Shown here: one piece after another, positions 47,579 through 58,759 of the stretch
Layout of the letters: each line of letters begins with the position of its first letter
Position numbering within the stretch: position 1 is the stretch's first letter
DNA from: Moorella sp. Hama-1
GTDB taxonomy: Bacteria > Bacillota > DSM-521 > Neomoorellales > Neomoorellaceae
DNA: 64,000 bases
Assembly: GCF_023734095.1 (NCBI RefSeq)
Contig: NZ_AP024620.1
Coordinates: 616,501-680,500 of the forward strand
Reading direction: 5' to 3'
Notes under the pieces: model-generated
Told to the model about the DNA's origin: nothing
The model's input: only the letters and a program-made list of their open reading frames with translations
Databases searched by the model: none
Program-made: the position numbers and the translations under genes

Positions 47579-48721
47579 GTGGCAACGACCTGTATCGCGC
47601 TCTATATCCACATCCCCTTCTGCGCCCGCAAGTGTAATTACTGTGACTTCGTTTCCTACCCCGGCCAGACCCCGGAGGTAATGGCCGCTTACTGCCGCCA
47701 CCTGGCAGAGGAGATGGAGCTGGCAGCCGGGACGTGGCAACCCGGCCCGGCGGCGACGATTTTCCTGGGCGGCGGCACCCCGACCCTCCTGCCGGCCGCC
47801 CGGCTGGCGGAAGTCCTGGAAGCCACAGAAAACTACTTCGGGCGGCAACCAGGAGGGGAGGTATCGGTAGAAGCCAACCCGGGCACCGTCACCCGGGAAA
47901 AACTGCGGGTCCTGCGGGCCGCCGGGGTCAATCGCCTTTCCCTGGGGGTCCAGTCCTTTGCCGATGACCTCCTAGCAGCCATGGGCCGCATCCACCGCCG
48001 GCAGGATATTTACCAGGCTTACGATCTGGCCCGGGGGGCCGGTTTTAAAAACATCAATCTTGATCTCATCTTCGGCCTGCCGGGCCAGACCCTGGCAGCC
48101 TGGCGGGCTACTTTAAAGGAAACTATTGCCCTCCGGCCCGAGCATATCGCCGTCTACGGGCTCCAGGTCGAGGAGAAGACGCCCTGGGGTCGCCTGGCGG
48201 CCGCCGGCCGGTTAGACCGCCCCGGTGAGGACCTGGAACTGGCTATGTACCAGGAGGCCCGGGCGGTCCTGGCGGCCGCCGGTTACCAGCAGTATGAGAT
48301 ATCTAACTTCGCCCGGCCGGGGTACCAGTGCCGCCATAACCTCACCTACTGGCAAAACCGGCCCTACTTGGGCCTGGGGGCGGCGGCGGCTTCTTCCTGG
48401 CAGGGACAGCACTGGCAGAACTATAGCGATCTGCAACAGTACGGTGCCGCCGTAGCTGCCGGTCGGCTCCCCCGGGCGGAGATAGAAACCCTGACCCGGC
48501 GCCAGCAGATGGGTGAGACCATGTTCCTGGGTCTGCGCCTCTTGGAGGGCGTCGACCTGGAAGTCTTCAGACAGCGTTTCGGGGCCGACGCCCGCCAGGT
48601 CTATGCCAGGGAGCTCGCCCGCCTGTACCGGGCCGGACTGGTCGAGGAAGGGGCCGGACGACTGCGGCTGACGGCCAGGGGTTTACCCCTGGCCAACGAA
48701 GTTTTCGTGGCCTTTGTCTAG
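47579..48721 (+). CDS. hemW: Radical SAM heme chaperone HemW
   Basis: 380 aa. CARKCNYCDF (residues 15-24) carries the CX3CX2C cluster ligands; the extra Cys after CNYC typical of coproporphyrinogen oxidase HemN is not seen, so HemW fits better. Further: FLGGGTPTLLPAARL, VEANPGTVT, RLSLGVQSF, NINLDLIFGLPGQT, YEISNFARPGYQCRHNLTYW. It would deliver heme to target enzymes. The lepA-hemW-hrcA order is common in Firmicutes. Confidence 0.94.
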   Translation: MATTCIALYIHIPFCARKCNYCDFVSYPGQTPEVMAAYCRHLAEEMELAAGTWQPGPAATIFLGGGTPTLLPAARLAEVLEATENYFGRQPGGEVSVEANPGTVTREKLRVLRAAGVNRLSLGVQSFADDLLAAMGRIHRRQDIYQAYDLARGAGFKNINLDLIFGLPGQTLAAWRATLKETIALRPEHIAVYGLQVEEKTPWGRLAAAGRLDRPGEDLELAMYQEARAVLAAAGYQQYEISNFARPGYQCRHNLTYWQNRPYLGLGAAAASSWQGQHWQNYSDLQQYGAAVAAGRLPRAEIETLTRRQQMGETMFLGLRLLEGVDLEVFRQRFGADARQVYARELARLYRAGLVEEGAGRLRLTARGLPLANEVFVAFV

Positions 48722-48737
48722 AGGGCCTTACTTTTCC

Positions 48738-48766
48738 TTGACAAAACCCGAGGGGGGTGGTATGTT
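48738..48766 (+). promoter_or_regulatory. Sigma-A promoter of the heat-shock operon
   Basis: TTGACA (48738-48743), 17 bp, TATGTT (48761-48766). Transcription should start near 48773, just before the CIRCE operator. Confidence 0.9.
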
Positions 48767-48779
48767 TTAGTTGAAGCTC

Positions 48780-48806
48780 TTAGCACTCGTAACATAGGAG
48801 TGCTAA
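48780..48806. promoter_or_regulatory. CIRCE operator (HrcA binding site)
   Basis: TTAGCACTC (48780-48788), 9 bp, GAGTGCTAA (48798-48806): a perfect consensus match. It overlaps the start of the transcript, so HrcA bound here blocks hrcA-grpE-dnaK-dnaJ when unfolded proteins are scarce. Confidence 0.98.
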
Positions 48807-48822
48807 CAAGAAGGTGAAGATC

Positions 48823-49857
48823 ATGCGGATGGATGCGCGGAAACAAAAGGTCCTGGCGGCTGTTATCCAGGACTATATCCTGACAGGTGAACCGGTGGGT
48901 TCCCGTACCATTGCCCGGCGCTACAACCTGGGTGTGAGTCCGGCCACCATCCGGAATGAGATGGCCGACCTGGAAGAGATGGGCTTGCTGGAACAACCCC
49001 ATACCTCGGCCGGCCGGGTGCCTTCGGATTATGGTTATCGTTACTACGTCGATTGTCTGCTGCCGCCTGCCAGCTTAACGCCGGAGGAGGAAGAGTATGT
49101 CCGACGGCGCTATAACCAGAAAATGCTGGAGATCGAGCAGGTCCTGGCCGAGACAACCCGGCTCATCTCTGATATGACTTCTTATGCCGCCATCGCCCTG
49201 GGACCCGACCAGGGCCGGGCTTCCCTGGAGCAGGTCCAGGTCTTGCCCATCCAGGCGGTCAATAAAGCCCTGCTGGTCGCCATTACCAGTACCGGCGTCG
49301 TAGAACACCGGGTCTTTACCGTGCCCGAGAATGTAACCCCGGCGGATCTGGAGCGGATCTCGCGGGTTCTCAATGCCCGCCTGCAGGGCCGGGCCCTGGA
49401 TGACCTGCGCCAGATGGTTCTGGGCGATATCTTTCGCGAACTGGCCCATCACCGGAACCTGGTCAACCTGGTTAAAGAATTGCTACAACAGATTCTATCC
49501 CTGGAGGGCGGGGAGAAGGTCTACCGGGATGGGACTCTCAATATCTTAAACCAACCGGAGTTTAAGGACCTAAAACGGGTACGAGGGATACTGTCTCTCC
49601 TGGACCAGGATGAAGCCCTGCGGCGTATTTTTATGACTATGCCGGCTAATGGTCTCACCGTCCGCATCGGCCAGGAAAACAAATTAGAGGGCATTGAAAA
49701 CTGCAGTGTAGTGACGATTAGCTATGCTGTTGAAGGAAAGATCAAGGGCAAGGTAGGTCTGCTGGGGCCGACGCGGATGCAATATGCCCGGGCCATTTCG
49801 GTTCTCCGGTGTGTTGCTGATGCTTTATCCCAGACCCTGGAGCAGCTCTACCGGTAA
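48823..49857 (+). CDS. hrcA: Heat-shock repressor HrcA
   Basis: 344 aa from ATG 48823; AAGGTG lies 7 nt upstream, while GTG 48814 has no site in front of it. N-terminal winged helix (LAAVIQDYILTGEPVGSRTI, GVSPATIRNEMADLEEMGLL), then the GAF-like domain (VGLLGPTRMQYARAISVL near the C-terminus). It binds the CIRCE site just upstream, so it regulates itself. Confidence 0.97.
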   Translation: MRMDARKQKVLAAVIQDYILTGEPVGSRTIARRYNLGVSPATIRNEMADLEEMGLLEQPHTSAGRVPSDYGYRYYVDCLLPPASLTPEEEEYVRRRYNQKMLEIEQVLAETTRLISDMTSYAAIALGPDQGRASLEQVQVLPIQAVNKALLVAITSTGVVEHRVFTVPENVTPADLERISRVLNARLQGRALDDLRQMVLGDIFRELAHHRNLVNLVKELLQQILSLEGGEKVYRDGTLNILNQPEFKDLKRVRGILSLLDQDEALRRIFMTMPANGLTVRIGQENKLEGIENCSVVTISYAVEGKIKGKVGLLGPTRMQYARAISVLRCVADALSQTLEQLYR

Positions 49858-49929
49858 TGTCAAAGGTCACCTGCAACCGGCCGGTGCCATTGGGTGCTGG
49901 CTTTTTTTGCGAAAGGAGTGAAGGGCTGT

Positions 49930-50673
49930 TTGGATTTAAAATTCAAGGATCAGAAACTGCAGGAACTGCAGAAAATGAAGGCAGAGAAGCCCGGTCCGGG
50001 AAGGGAACCACAGCCGGGCGAACCCGGGGTCACCGGGGAGCACCCCGTACCGCCGACCTCTGAGCTGGAACAGGACGGAAACCAACCGGGATCCGGACCG
50101 GAAGGAGCTGCTGCTACGCCAGAGGAAGGGGAAGATACGGTCGGGGCGATCAGCAGGGAAGAATTAGACAGCCTGCGGGCGGAAGTGGCCAGCAAAACGG
50201 CGGCCCTGGCCGAATTACAGCAACGTTACCTGCGGTTGCAGGCGGATTTCGATAACTTCCGCAAGCGCACCCGCCGGGAACAGGAGGAATTAACCCGGCT
50301 GGCTGCCGCCCGCCTGATTACCGGCCTCCTGCCGGTGGTGGATAACCTGGAACGTGCCCTGGCGACAGCAGCGGACAGTAAAGGTGCAGGGCTGGCCGCG
50401 GGGGTAGAATTGATTCAGCGCCAGTTAATGACCCTCCTGGAACAGGAGGGTTTGACCCCGGTGGCAGCCGTGGGGCAGCCCTTTAATCCAGAATTACACG
50501 AGGCCGTAGCCCGGGAGGAAACAGGGGATCCGGAGCAGGCCAACCTGGTGGTGGCCGAATTCCGCCGCGGTTATACCTTGCATGGCAAGCTATTACGGCC
50601 GGCCATGGTCAAAGTGGCCGTAGCCGGAGCAACCGTTAAGGAAAACGGACAGGAGGTAGATAAAAATGAGTAA
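49930..50673 (+). CDS. grpE: Nucleotide-exchange factor GrpE
   Basis: 247 aa from TTG 49930, 11 nt after AAAGGAG; GTG 49918 and GTG 49894 in the same frame are possible. A long charged N-terminal tail with many Pro, Gly and Glu, a coiled coil ([20 protein letters not shown]), and the core [34 protein letters not shown]. DnaK partner. Confidence 0.95.
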   Translation: MDLKFKDQKLQELQKMKAEKPGPGREPQPGEPGVTGEHPVPPTSELEQDGNQPGSGPEGAAATPEEGEDTVGAISREELDSLRAEVASKTAALAELQQRYLRLQADFDNFRKRTRREQEELTRLAAARLITGLLPVVDNLERALATAADSKGAGLAAGVELIQRQLMTLLEQEGLTPVAAVGQPFNPELHEAVAREETGDPEQANLVVAEFRRGYTLHGKLLRPAMVKVAVAGATVKENGQEVDKNE

Positions 50674-52519
50674 AGTAATCGGTATTGACCTGGGGACGAC
50701 CAACTCCTGCGTGGCCGTCATGGAGGGCGGCGAGGCGGTCGTTATCCCCAACGCCGAGGGTGGCCGGACCACCCCGTCGGTAGTCGCCTTTACCAAAGAG
50801 GGCGAGCGCATCGTCGGCCAGGTAGCCAAGCGCCAGGCCATTACCAATCCCGACCGGACGGTAATGTCCATTAAGCGCCATATGGGTACCAATTATAAAG
50901 TCAAGATCGACAACAAGGAATACACACCACCGGAGATCTCGGCCATAATCCTGCAAAAGCTCAAGGCTGACGCCGAGGCCTACCTGGGGGAAAAGGTCAC
51001 CCAGGCCGTCATCACCGTACCGGCCTACTTCACCGACAGCCAGCGCCAGGCTACCAAGGACGCCGGCCGCATTGCCGGCCTGGAGGTCTTGCGGATTATT
51101 AATGAGCCCACCGCCGCCTCCCTGGCCTACGGCCTGGACAAGGGTGAGGACCAGACCATCCTGGTTTATGACCTGGGCGGGGGCACCTTTGATGTCTCTA
51201 TCCTGGAACTCGGCGACGGCGTCTTTGAAGTCAAAGCTACCAGCGGCAACAACCGCCTGGGAGGCGACGACTTCGACCAGCGGGTAATGGATTACCTGGT
51301 GGATGTCTGCCGGCGGGAGCACGGCGTGGACCTGAGCCAGGATAAAATGGCCATGCAGCGTTTAAAGGAAGCTGCCGAAAAGGCCAAAATTGAGCTTTCC
51401 GGGATGACCAGCACTAATATCAACCTGCCCTTTATCTCGGCGACCCCCAACGGCCCCATCCACCTCGATGTCAACCTGACCCGGGCCAAGTTTGAAGAAC
51501 TCATTGCCGACCTGGTGGAGCAGACCGTGGGGCCGACCCGGCGCGCCCTGGCTGATGCCGGCCTGGAACCCAAAGATATCGACAAGGTTTTACTGGTGGG
51601 CGGTTCGACCCGGGTGCCCCTGGTGCAGGAAACAGTGCGCAAGATCCTGGGCCAGGAACCCCATAAGGGCATCAACCCCGATGAATGTGTCGCCCTGGGG
51701 GCAGCCATCCAGGCCGGTGTCCTGGCCGGTGAGGTCAAAGACGTGCTGCTCCTGGACGTGACGCCCCTTTCCCTGGGGATCGAGACCCTGGGCGGTGTCT
51801 TTACGAAGTTAATCGAACGCAATACCACTATTCCTACGTCCAAGAGCCAGATCTTCTCTACCGCCGCCGATAACCAGACCACGGTAGAGATCCACGTCCT
51901 CCAGGGCGAGCGGGCCATGGCCGCCGATAACAAGACCCTGGGCCGCTTCCAGCTGACAGGCATCCCGCCGGCGCCCCGGGGCATACCGCAGATTGAAGTC
52001 AAGTTTGATATCGACGCCAACGGCATTGTCCACGTCTCGGCCAAGGATCTGGGTACCGGTAAACAGCAGGCCATAACCATCACCTCCTCCAGCGGCCTGA
52101 GCGAGGACGAGATCCAGCGGATGGTCAAGGACGCCGAGGCTTCGGCTGAGGCCGACCGCCGCCGCAAGGAGGAGATCGAGACCCGGAACCAGGCCGACTC
52201 CCTCATCTACCAGACCGAGCGCACCCTGAAGGACTTCAAGGATAAAGCCGACCAGGCGGACGTAGAGCGCATCGAAAAGGCGAAGAAAGAACTCCAGGAC
52301 GTCCTGGACAGCAAGGATAATGCCAAAATCAAAGAGAAGATGGAAGCCCTTTCCCAGGCCCTCTATACCCTGACAACGAAAGTATACCAGCAGGCCGGCG
52401 CTCAGGCCGGAGCCCAGGGTCAGGGGCCGGCCCAGGGCAGCACCGGCGGTGAAAGCAAAAAAGACGATAACGTCTATGACGCCGATTATAAAGTCGTCGA
52501 CGACGACAAGAAAGAATAA
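50666..52519 (+). CDS. dnaK: Chaperone DnaK (Hsp70)
   Basis: 617 aa ATP-dependent Hsp70. Signatures: [33 protein letters not shown] and [15 protein letters not shown]. The substrate domain follows ([18 protein letters not shown]). The C-terminus is rich in Gly, Gln and Ala and ends in an acidic tail, as in Gram-positive DnaK. Overlaps grpE by 8 bp. Confidence 0.98.
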   Translation: MSKVIGIDLGTTNSCVAVMEGGEAVVIPNAEGGRTTPSVVAFTKEGERIVGQVAKRQAITNPDRTVMSIKRHMGTNYKVKIDNKEYTPPEISAIILQKLKADAEAYLGEKVTQAVITVPAYFTDSQRQATKDAGRIAGLEVLRIINEPTAASLAYGLDKGEDQTILVYDLGGGTFDVSILELGDGVFEVKATSGNNRLGGDDFDQRVMDYLVDVCRREHGVDLSQDKMAMQRLKEAAEKAKIELSGMTSTNINLPFISATPNGPIHLDVNLTRAKFEELIADLVEQTVGPTRRALADAGLEPKDIDKVLLVGGSTRVPLVQETVRKILGQEPHKGINPDECVALGAAIQAGVLAGEVKDVLLLDVTPLSLGIETLGGVFTKLIERNTTIPTSKSQIFSTAADNQTTVEIHVLQGERAMAADNKTLGRFQLTGIPPAPRGIPQIEVKFDIDANGIVHVSAKDLGTGKQQAITITSSSGLSEDEIQRMVKDAEASAEADRRRKEEIETRNQADSLIYQTERTLKDFKDKADQADVERIEKAKKELQDVLDSKDNAKIKEKMEALSQALYTLTTKVYQQAGAQAGAQGQGPAQGSTGGESKKDDNVYDADYKVVDDDKKE

Positions 52520-52526
52520 CCGGTGA

Positions 52527-53681
<1,155 letters not shown>

Positions 53682-53690
53682 TTACAGGGG

Positions 53691-54440
53691 GTGAGCCGTT
53701 TGGCCCACCATTTTTTTCTACCTACAGGGGTGGCTCCCGGAGAGATGGTGTTCCTGGAAGGGGAGAATGCCCACCACGCTGTGCGGGTCCTGCGCCTCCG
53801 TCGCGGGGAGAATATCACCCTGGCCGACAACGGCGGCCGGGGCTATCGGGCCCGGATAGCCTCCGTCAACGGGGACCGGGTCGCCGTAGAAGTAACCGAA
53901 CCCCTGGCCAGCACCGAGCCCCCCCTCCGGGTAACCCTCCTCCAGGGCTGGCCTAAGGGGGACAAACTGGATTTAATCATTGAAAAGTGTACAGAATTAG
54001 GGGTAGCCAGGATTAGCGTCCTGACCACTGAACGTGCCGTCCCCCGGCCGGATCCGGCTGCTGCCGCCCGCCGCTGGGAACGCTGGCAGCAGAAGGCCCT
54101 GGCTGCCGCCCGCCAGAGCGGGCGCCACCGCATCCCGGAGGTCAGCGGCCCCCTGGGGCTACCCGAGGCCCTGGCCGGCCTGGCACCGGGAACCCTGCTC
54201 CTGGTACCCTGGGAAGAAGAGCGTTCCCTGGGGCTAAAGGACGTCCTGGACCGGAACACAGCAGTTACGGAACTCGCCCTGCTGGTAGGCCCCGAGGGGG
54301 GCCTCAGCCCGTCGGAGATCGAACTGATCCGGGACTACGGCGGCCGGCCGGTTACCCTGGGGCCCCGGATCTTGCGGACGGAAACCGCCGGCCTGGCCTG
54401 CCTGGCGGCCGTTATGTACGCCCTGGGCGACCTGGGGTAG
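53691..54440 (+). CDS. rsmE: 16S rRNA m3U1498 methyltransferase RsmE
   Basis: 249 aa from GTG 53691. N-terminal PUA-like domain (GENAHHAVRVLRLRRGENI), then a SPOUT fold with the deep knot: LIIEKCTELGVARI, LLVGPEGGLSPSEIELI and LGPRILRTETAGLACL. The usual gene after dnaJ in this phylum, probably in the same operon. Confidence 0.95.
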   Translation: MSRLAHHFFLPTGVAPGEMVFLEGENAHHAVRVLRLRRGENITLADNGGRGYRARIASVNGDRVAVEVTEPLASTEPPLRVTLLQGWPKGDKLDLIIEKCTELGVARISVLTTERAVPRPDPAAAARRWERWQQKALAAARQSGRHRIPEVSGPLGLPEALAGLAPGTLLLVPWEEERSLGLKDVLDRNTAVTELALLVGPEGGLSPSEIELIRDYGGRPVTLGPRILRTETAGLACLAAVMYALGDLG

Positions 54441-54529
54441 TTCTCGGAGGAGGCTTGAAACGCAGCAGGCCGCCGGGCGGAACTGTAAATAACTCGGGTG
54501 GAATTGAAAATAACCGTTGCTATAAGACA

Positions 54530-54770
54530 GGTGCCGGCGGGTACAGGCGAAAGGCGACTTTGGTTTGAGGCGTTAGCAAACTCAGCGAAGCTGAACCGCG
54601 GCGGCGGTGAACGGGATGGGGATCGCTGCGTACCTTTAGAGACGAAGAGTAACACGCCCCGATGAGGTTATTTAAAGGGATGAAGCCCAGCCACCCCCGC
54701 CGCCGCGGGAGGCTGAGCGCCAAGTTTGCTAGCCGAAAACCACCGGAGCCTGAGCCTGTACCCACCGGCA
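54530..54770 (+). repeat. Dispersed structured repeat, copy B
   Basis: Inverted ends GTGCCGGCGGGTACAGGC (about 54531-54548) and GCCTGTACCCACCGGCAC (about 54753-54770) pair over 18 positions with one mismatch. Compared with copies A and C, two pairs differ on both strands, keeping the stem. The internal AGCAAACT/AGTTTGCT and CCGCGGCGGCGG/CCGCCGCCGCGG pairs are present, the latter perfect here. It lies between rsmE and mtaB. No homology to the tail TCTATTTTCGGAGGA of the other copies. Confidence 0.85.
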
Positions 54771-54835
54771 CTATAGTATAGGATCCGTTCCAGTTTAGTA
54801 GACCCCTACTTTCACAGAAGGAAGGTGAATATCCG

Positions 54836-56188
54836 GTGCCAGCGCCCCGGGTAGCCCTGGCCAGCCTGGGCTGTAAAGTCAACCAGAACGAACTGGAAGC
54901 CATCAAGCACCTCTTCCGGGAGGCCGGCTACCAGGTGGTCCCCTTCCCGGAGGCGGCCGACGTATACGTCGTCCACACCTGTACGGTGACCCATATCAGC
55001 GACCGAAAATCCCGCCAGTTGATCCGCCGGGCTATCCGGGCCAACCCCGGGGCAGTGGTGGCCGTCACGGGATGTTACGCCCAGGTGGCTCCAGGGGATA
55101 TTCTCTCGATCCCCGGTGTTGACCTGGTGGTGGGGACCAGGGACCGGCACCGCCTGGTCGAGCTGGTGGCCAGGGCCCGAGAGGCTGCGGCCCCCCTTAA
55201 CTATGTCCGGCCCCACGAAAAGGGGGAAGCTTTCGAAGAGCTACCCCTGGTGGAGGTCAGCCGGGCCCGGGCTTTCTTAAAAATCCAGGAAGGCTGCCAG
55301 GAATTCTGCACCTACTGTATCGTCCCCTATGCCCGCGGGCCCCTGCGCAGCCGGGAGCCCGATTTGATCCTGGCTGAGGTACGGCGCCTGGTAACTGCCG
55401 GTTACCTGGAAGTCGTCCTGACGGGGGTCCATACCGGCGCCTACGGCCGCGACCTGCCCGGGAATATGAACCTGGCCGCCCTTCTGCAAAGGCTGGTCCA
55501 GGTGCCGGGCCTCAGGCGGCTGCGCATCAGCTCCATTGATCCCCTGGACTTCACGCCGGAATTGCGGGCCGTCCTGACAGGGGAAGAGGTCATCTGCCCC
55601 CACTTCCACATCCCCCTCCAGAGCGGTGCCGATACCATCCTGGACCGGATGGGCCGGCGCTATACCGGCCAGGATTACCTGGAGTTGATTGCCGACCTGC
55701 GCACCGGCCGGCCCGGGGCGGCCTTTACCAGTGACGTTATGGTCGGCTTTCCCGGGGAGACGGAAGCCATGTTCCAGCAGACTGTGGCCGTGGTAAAAGC
55801 AGCCGCCCTGGCGGGTATCCACGTCTTTCCCTACTCCCCCCGCCAGGGGACCCCGGCGGCAACCCTGCCCGAACAGGTAGCGGCGGAGGTAAAGAAGGAC
55901 CGGGAAAAGCGCCTGTTGCAAATAGGGCGGCACCTGAGCCGCCAGTATGCTCGCAGCTTTTTAGGGCAGGTTCTGGAAGTCCTGGTCGAGGGGCCCCTCC
56001 CCGGTTACCCAGGGTACCAGGAGGGCCTGACAGGGAACTACCTCCGGGTAGCCTTCCCGGCGTCGGCGGACCTGACTGGTCAGTTACTCCCGGTCCGGCT
56101 GCAGGAGCTGCGTGGGAGTTTAATTTGGGGTAAAACGGAAAAAGATGTTAGGGGCAGGCAGGAAAATGGCTCCGGAGGGAGAAATTAA
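54836..56188 (+). CDS. mtaB: tRNA t6A37 methylthiotransferase MtaB
   Basis: 450 aa from GTG 54836. Radical SAM enzyme that turns t6A into ms2t6A. The N-terminal domain has SLGCKVNQNE and HTCTVTHISDRKSRQ plus CYAQV; the radical SAM cluster is in CQEFCTYCIVPYARGP; also FTSDVMVGFPGET. A C-terminal TRAM domain (LEVLVEGPL onward). The MtaB-type HTCTVT motif separates it from MiaB and RimO. Confidence 0.94.
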   Translation: MPAPRVALASLGCKVNQNELEAIKHLFREAGYQVVPFPEAADVYVVHTCTVTHISDRKSRQLIRRAIRANPGAVVAVTGCYAQVAPGDILSIPGVDLVVGTRDRHRLVELVARAREAAAPLNYVRPHEKGEAFEELPLVEVSRARAFLKIQEGCQEFCTYCIVPYARGPLRSREPDLILAEVRRLVTAGYLEVVLTGVHTGAYGRDLPGNMNLAALLQRLVQVPGLRRLRISSIDPLDFTPELRAVLTGEEVICPHFHIPLQSGADTILDRMGRRYTGQDYLELIADLRTGRPGAAFTSDVMVGFPGETEAMFQQTVAVVKAAALAGIHVFPYSPRQGTPAATLPEQVAAEVKKDREKRLLQIGRHLSRQYARSFLGQVLEVLVEGPLPGYPGYQEGLTGNYLRVAFPASADLTGQLLPVRLQELRGSLIWGKTEKDVRGRQENGSGGRN

Positions 56189-56238
56189 TATACCGGAGCA
56201 TTTAGAGGGGCGGTGTCCCCGCCATCCCCGGAAGTGGA

Positions 56239-56260
56239 GACCGGGGACAGGTCCCCGGTC
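56239..56260. repeat. Perfect GC-rich palindrome
   Basis: GACCGGGGAC, AG, GTCCCCGGTC: a 10-bp perfect inverted repeat with a 2-bp gap, between mtaB and the HIT gene. No T-run follows, so it is a poor terminator. It may be a small repetitive element of the kind found dispersed in some clostridia. Confidence 0.7.
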
Positions 56261-56282
56261 AAATGAAAGGAGCAAAGGGCGC

Positions 56283-56627
56283 GTGGCTGAAGAGTGCATC
56301 TTTTGCCAGATAGCGGCAGGCAAGATCCCGGCGGAGGTGGTTTACCAGGACGACCGGGTGGTCGCCTTTAAAGATATCCATCCGGTGGCCCCGGTCCACA
56401 TCTTGATTATCCCCCGGAAACATATCACCGATCTGACGGCCATTACCCCGGAAGATAGCGAGCTCATCGGTTACATTCACCTGGTAGCCGTCAAGCTGGC
56501 GCGGGAGATGGGTCTCGCCGACCGGGGTTTCCGGGTGGTAAATAACTGTAAGGAGGAAGGCGGCCAGGCCGTTTTTCACCTCCACTTCCATCTCCTGGGC
56601 GGTCGCCAGCTGCGGATTCTGGGTTGA
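56283..56627 (+). CDS. HIT-family nucleotide hydrolase
   Basis: 114 aa from GTG 56283, with AAAGGAG upstream. Starts with MAEECIFCQIAAGKIPAEVV and ends with the histidine triad HLHFHLLGG. HINT-like purine nucleoside phosphoramidase. The longer open frame to the left has no homology. Confidence 0.94.
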   Translation: MAEECIFCQIAAGKIPAEVVYQDDRVVAFKDIHPVAPVHILIIPRKHITDLTAITPEDSELIGYIHLVAVKLAREMGLADRGFRVVNNCKEEGGQAVFHLHFHLLGGRQLRILG

Positions 56628-56652
56628 CGCTACCAGGAGGATCGACTATAAT
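56624..56652 (+). promoter_or_regulatory. Sigma-A promoter of rpsU
   Basis: TTGACG (56624-56629), 17 bp, TATAAT (56647-56652). The start of transcription should be near 56659, about 58 nt before rpsU. Confidence 0.85.
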
Positions 56653-56716
56653 AAAATTTATGCAAAGCTGTTTGGGGACAGCTAACACCGGGCTGGCGGG
56701 GGGAGGGAAACAGTAG

Positions 56717-56893
56717 TTGAGCGAGGTTAAGATTGGTAAAAACGAATCCCTGGATGCCGCTTTGCGGCGTTTCAAGAGGATTTGCCAGAAATCCGGCGTC
56801 CTGTCAGAGGCCCGGCGCCGCGAACATTACGAAAAACCGAGTGTGCGGCGTAAAAAGAAATCCGAAGCCGCCCGCAAACGTCGCTGGCACTAA
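56717..56893 (+). CDS. rpsU: Ribosomal protein S21
   Basis: 58 aa, easy to miss because it is short and starts at TTG 56717, with GGGAGGG upstream. Reads [20 protein letters not shown], then [20 protein letters not shown] and a basic tail [16 protein letters not shown] small-subunit protein at the mRNA exit. Its own promoter and a strong terminator bracket the gene, so it can be made separately from yqfC. Confidence 0.95.
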   Translation: MSEVKIGKNESLDAALRRFKRICQKSGVLSEARRREHYEKPSVRRKKKSEAARKRRWH

Positions 56894-56959
56894 AAAGGTA
56901 AAGATCTTTCCCCACCCCCTACAACAAAAAACCCGGTGGTTGCAAAAATTAAGGGGAGA

Positions 56960-56990
56960 AAAACCCGGTCCTTGGGGACCGGGTTTTTTT
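56960..56990 (+). terminator. Rho-independent terminator after rpsU
   Basis: AACCCGGTCC and GGACCGGGTT form a 10-bp stem with loop TTGG, followed by a run of seven or more T. A textbook terminator. Confidence 0.95.
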
Positions 56991-57041
56991 GCGGTCTTTT
57001 TTCGGGCCCCGGCGCATAGAGTAGTGGCAGGAGGGAACAGG

Positions 57042-57347
57042 ATGGCCAAGCATAGTTGGCGTCGCCGGCTGGTCGCCAGGGCCAGGCGGGTCGAAAAGAC
57101 AATCACCGATTTTCTGGAGTTACCGCCGGAGGCGGCCCTGGATTTACCCCGCCTGACCCTGGTGGGTGACAGCCGCCTGCTGCTGGAGAACCACCGGGGG
57201 ATCGTTACCTACCAGCCCGAACTGGTAAAGCTGAAGATCTCTACCGGCGAACTGGCCATCAAGGGCAAAGGGCTCTTCCTCCGGGAGATCAAACCCGACG
57301 CCATCGCCCTGGAAGGCACCATCTATTCTCTGGAATTCTGCCGCTGA
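57042..57347 (+). CDS. yqfC: Sporulation protein YqfC
   Basis: 101 aa from ATG 57042, with GGAGGGA upstream. Seen: LELPPEAALDLPRLTLVGDS and LKISTGELAIKGKGLFLREI, typical of YqfC/YabP proteins made in the mother cell or forespore. Paired with yqfD as in other spore formers. Confidence 0.93.
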   Translation: MAKHSWRRRLVARARRVEKTITDFLELPPEAALDLPRLTLVGDSRLLLENHRGIVTYQPELVKLKISTGELAIKGKGLFLREIKPDAIALEGTIYSLEFCR

Positions 57348-57364
57348 GGGAGGTATGAGGCAAC

Positions 57365-58651
57365 GTGACGATCCATAACTGGCAGGTCTACCTGGCCGGT
57401 TACCTGGTCCTGACCATCAGTGGCGACGACCCCGAGGAATTTCTCAACCTGGCCCTGGCCCGGGGCTTGCGCCTCTGGGATATCACCCGCACCGGCAAAG
57501 GCCAGATCCAGGCTAAAATGCCAGTTGGCGAGTACCGGGTTTTACGTCCCCTGGCCCGGGCGAGCCATTGCCGGGTCCGAATTGTGGACAAGCGGGGTCT
57601 GCCCTTCTTCAGCCGCCGTCTGCACGGACGGCAGATCCTCCTGGCCGGGGTCTTTTTCTTTTTACTGGCTATTTATATCCTTTCGGCCTTTGTCTGGGTA
57701 GTCGACGTCCAACCGGAAAAAGGACCCCTGCGCCAGGTTACACCGGCCCAGGTCGTCGCTGCCGCCAGGGCTGAGGGCTTAAAGCCCGGCACCTGGAAGG
57801 GCGGTATTGATACCCGTACCCTGGAACGTGCCCTGGAGCGCCGCCTGCCCCAGCTGGCCTGGGTGGGCCTCAGCTTTCACGGTACTAGGGCCGAGATCCG
57901 CATAGTCGAAAGGGTGGCCGCCCCGGCGGGAGATGAATACGAACTACCGGCCAGCATCATCGCTGCCAAAGACGGCGTAATCAAGCAGATCCTGGTGATG
58001 AGCGGCGAAGGGCGGGTGGCCGCCGGCGATACTGTGCGCAAGGGCGAGATTCTCATCTCCGGCCTGATCCTGCCTCCGGAGCCGGAGAAAAAACCGGACG
58101 AGCCCCGACAACAGCAGCAGCCCCGGCCGGAACCACGCCTGGTCCGGGCCCGGGGCATTGTCCGGGCCCGGGTCTGGTACGAAAAGGAACAGGAGATGAA
58201 TCGCCGCCAGGTTCGGGAGGAGCCCACCGGCCGGCAGCAGCAAACGATAAGCCTTAAGACACCTGGCCACCAGTACGTACTCCGCGGCCCGGCTGTACCC
58301 CCTTATAACCATTACCAGCAGGAAAATAGGGTTTACGCCCTACCCTCCTGGAGGAATTTTCCCGCGCCCGTCGAACTTATTATCAGTACCTATCGCGAGG
58401 TCCGGGTGCAGGAACAGGAACTCGGCTATGACGAGGCAGTTCGGGCTGCCGGCCAGCAGGCCCTGGCGGACCTAAAGGCCGGGCTCCCGGCGGGGACCGC
58501 CATTATCGGGGAGAAGGTCCTCCCTTTAAGTGGTGCCGGAGAAAGGGTGGTCCGGGTGCGGGCCTGGGTAGAAACAGAAGAGGACATCGGCCAGGTCATC
58601 CCCCTGCAGGGCCAGCTGCCCCCGGCTACCAACCCTCCCCCGCCGCAATGA
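57365..58651 (+). CDS. yqfD: Sporulation protein YqfD
   Basis: 428 aa from GTG 57365, with GGGAGG upstream. One membrane helix near residue 90 (LLAGVFFFLLAIYILSAFV), then a large outside domain with VDVQP. A Pro/Glu/Gln-rich stretch (PPEPEKKPDEPRQQQQPRPE) interrupts the domain. Family of unknown biochemistry, spore-specific in Bacillus, SpoIV-related. Confidence 0.93.
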   Translation: MTIHNWQVYLAGYLVLTISGDDPEEFLNLALARGLRLWDITRTGKGQIQAKMPVGEYRVLRPLARASHCRVRIVDKRGLPFFSRRLHGRQILLAGVFFFLLAIYILSAFVWVVDVQPEKGPLRQVTPAQVVAAARAEGLKPGTWKGGIDTRTLERALERRLPQLAWVGLSFHGTRAEIRIVERVAAPAGDEYELPASIIAAKDGVIKQILVMSGEGRVAAGDTVRKGEILISGLILPPEPEKKPDEPRQQQQPRPEPRLVRARGIVRARVWYEKEQEMNRRQVREEPTGRQQQTISLKTPGHQYVLRGPAVPPYNHYQQENRVYALPSWRNFPAPVELIISTYREVRVQEQELGYDEAVRAAGQQALADLKAGLPAGTAIIGEKVLPLSGAGERVVRVRAWVETEEDIGQVIPLQGQLPPATNPPPPQ

Positions 58652-58673
58652 CAGTAACCACGCCAAACCGATC

Positions 58674-58702
58674 TTTACTAGCAGAGCAATAAAAGCTATA
58701 AT
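58674..58702 (+). promoter_or_regulatory. Sigma-A promoter of phoH
   Basis: TTTACT (58674-58679), 17 bp, TATAAT (58697-58702). Transcription would start near 58709, downstream of ATG 58706, so that ATG cannot be the main start of the next gene. Confidence 0.75.
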
Positions 58703-58759
58703 AAAATGTTGAAGCTTTCAATACTCCTACACTGCACGAAGGAGGGGATTATCAAACCC

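Noticed and set aside
56145-56282. 46-residue extension of the HIT protein
   Set aside because: Covers the palindrome at 56239 and mtaB's end; the family starts at AEECIFCQ and a ribosome-binding site precedes GTG 56283.
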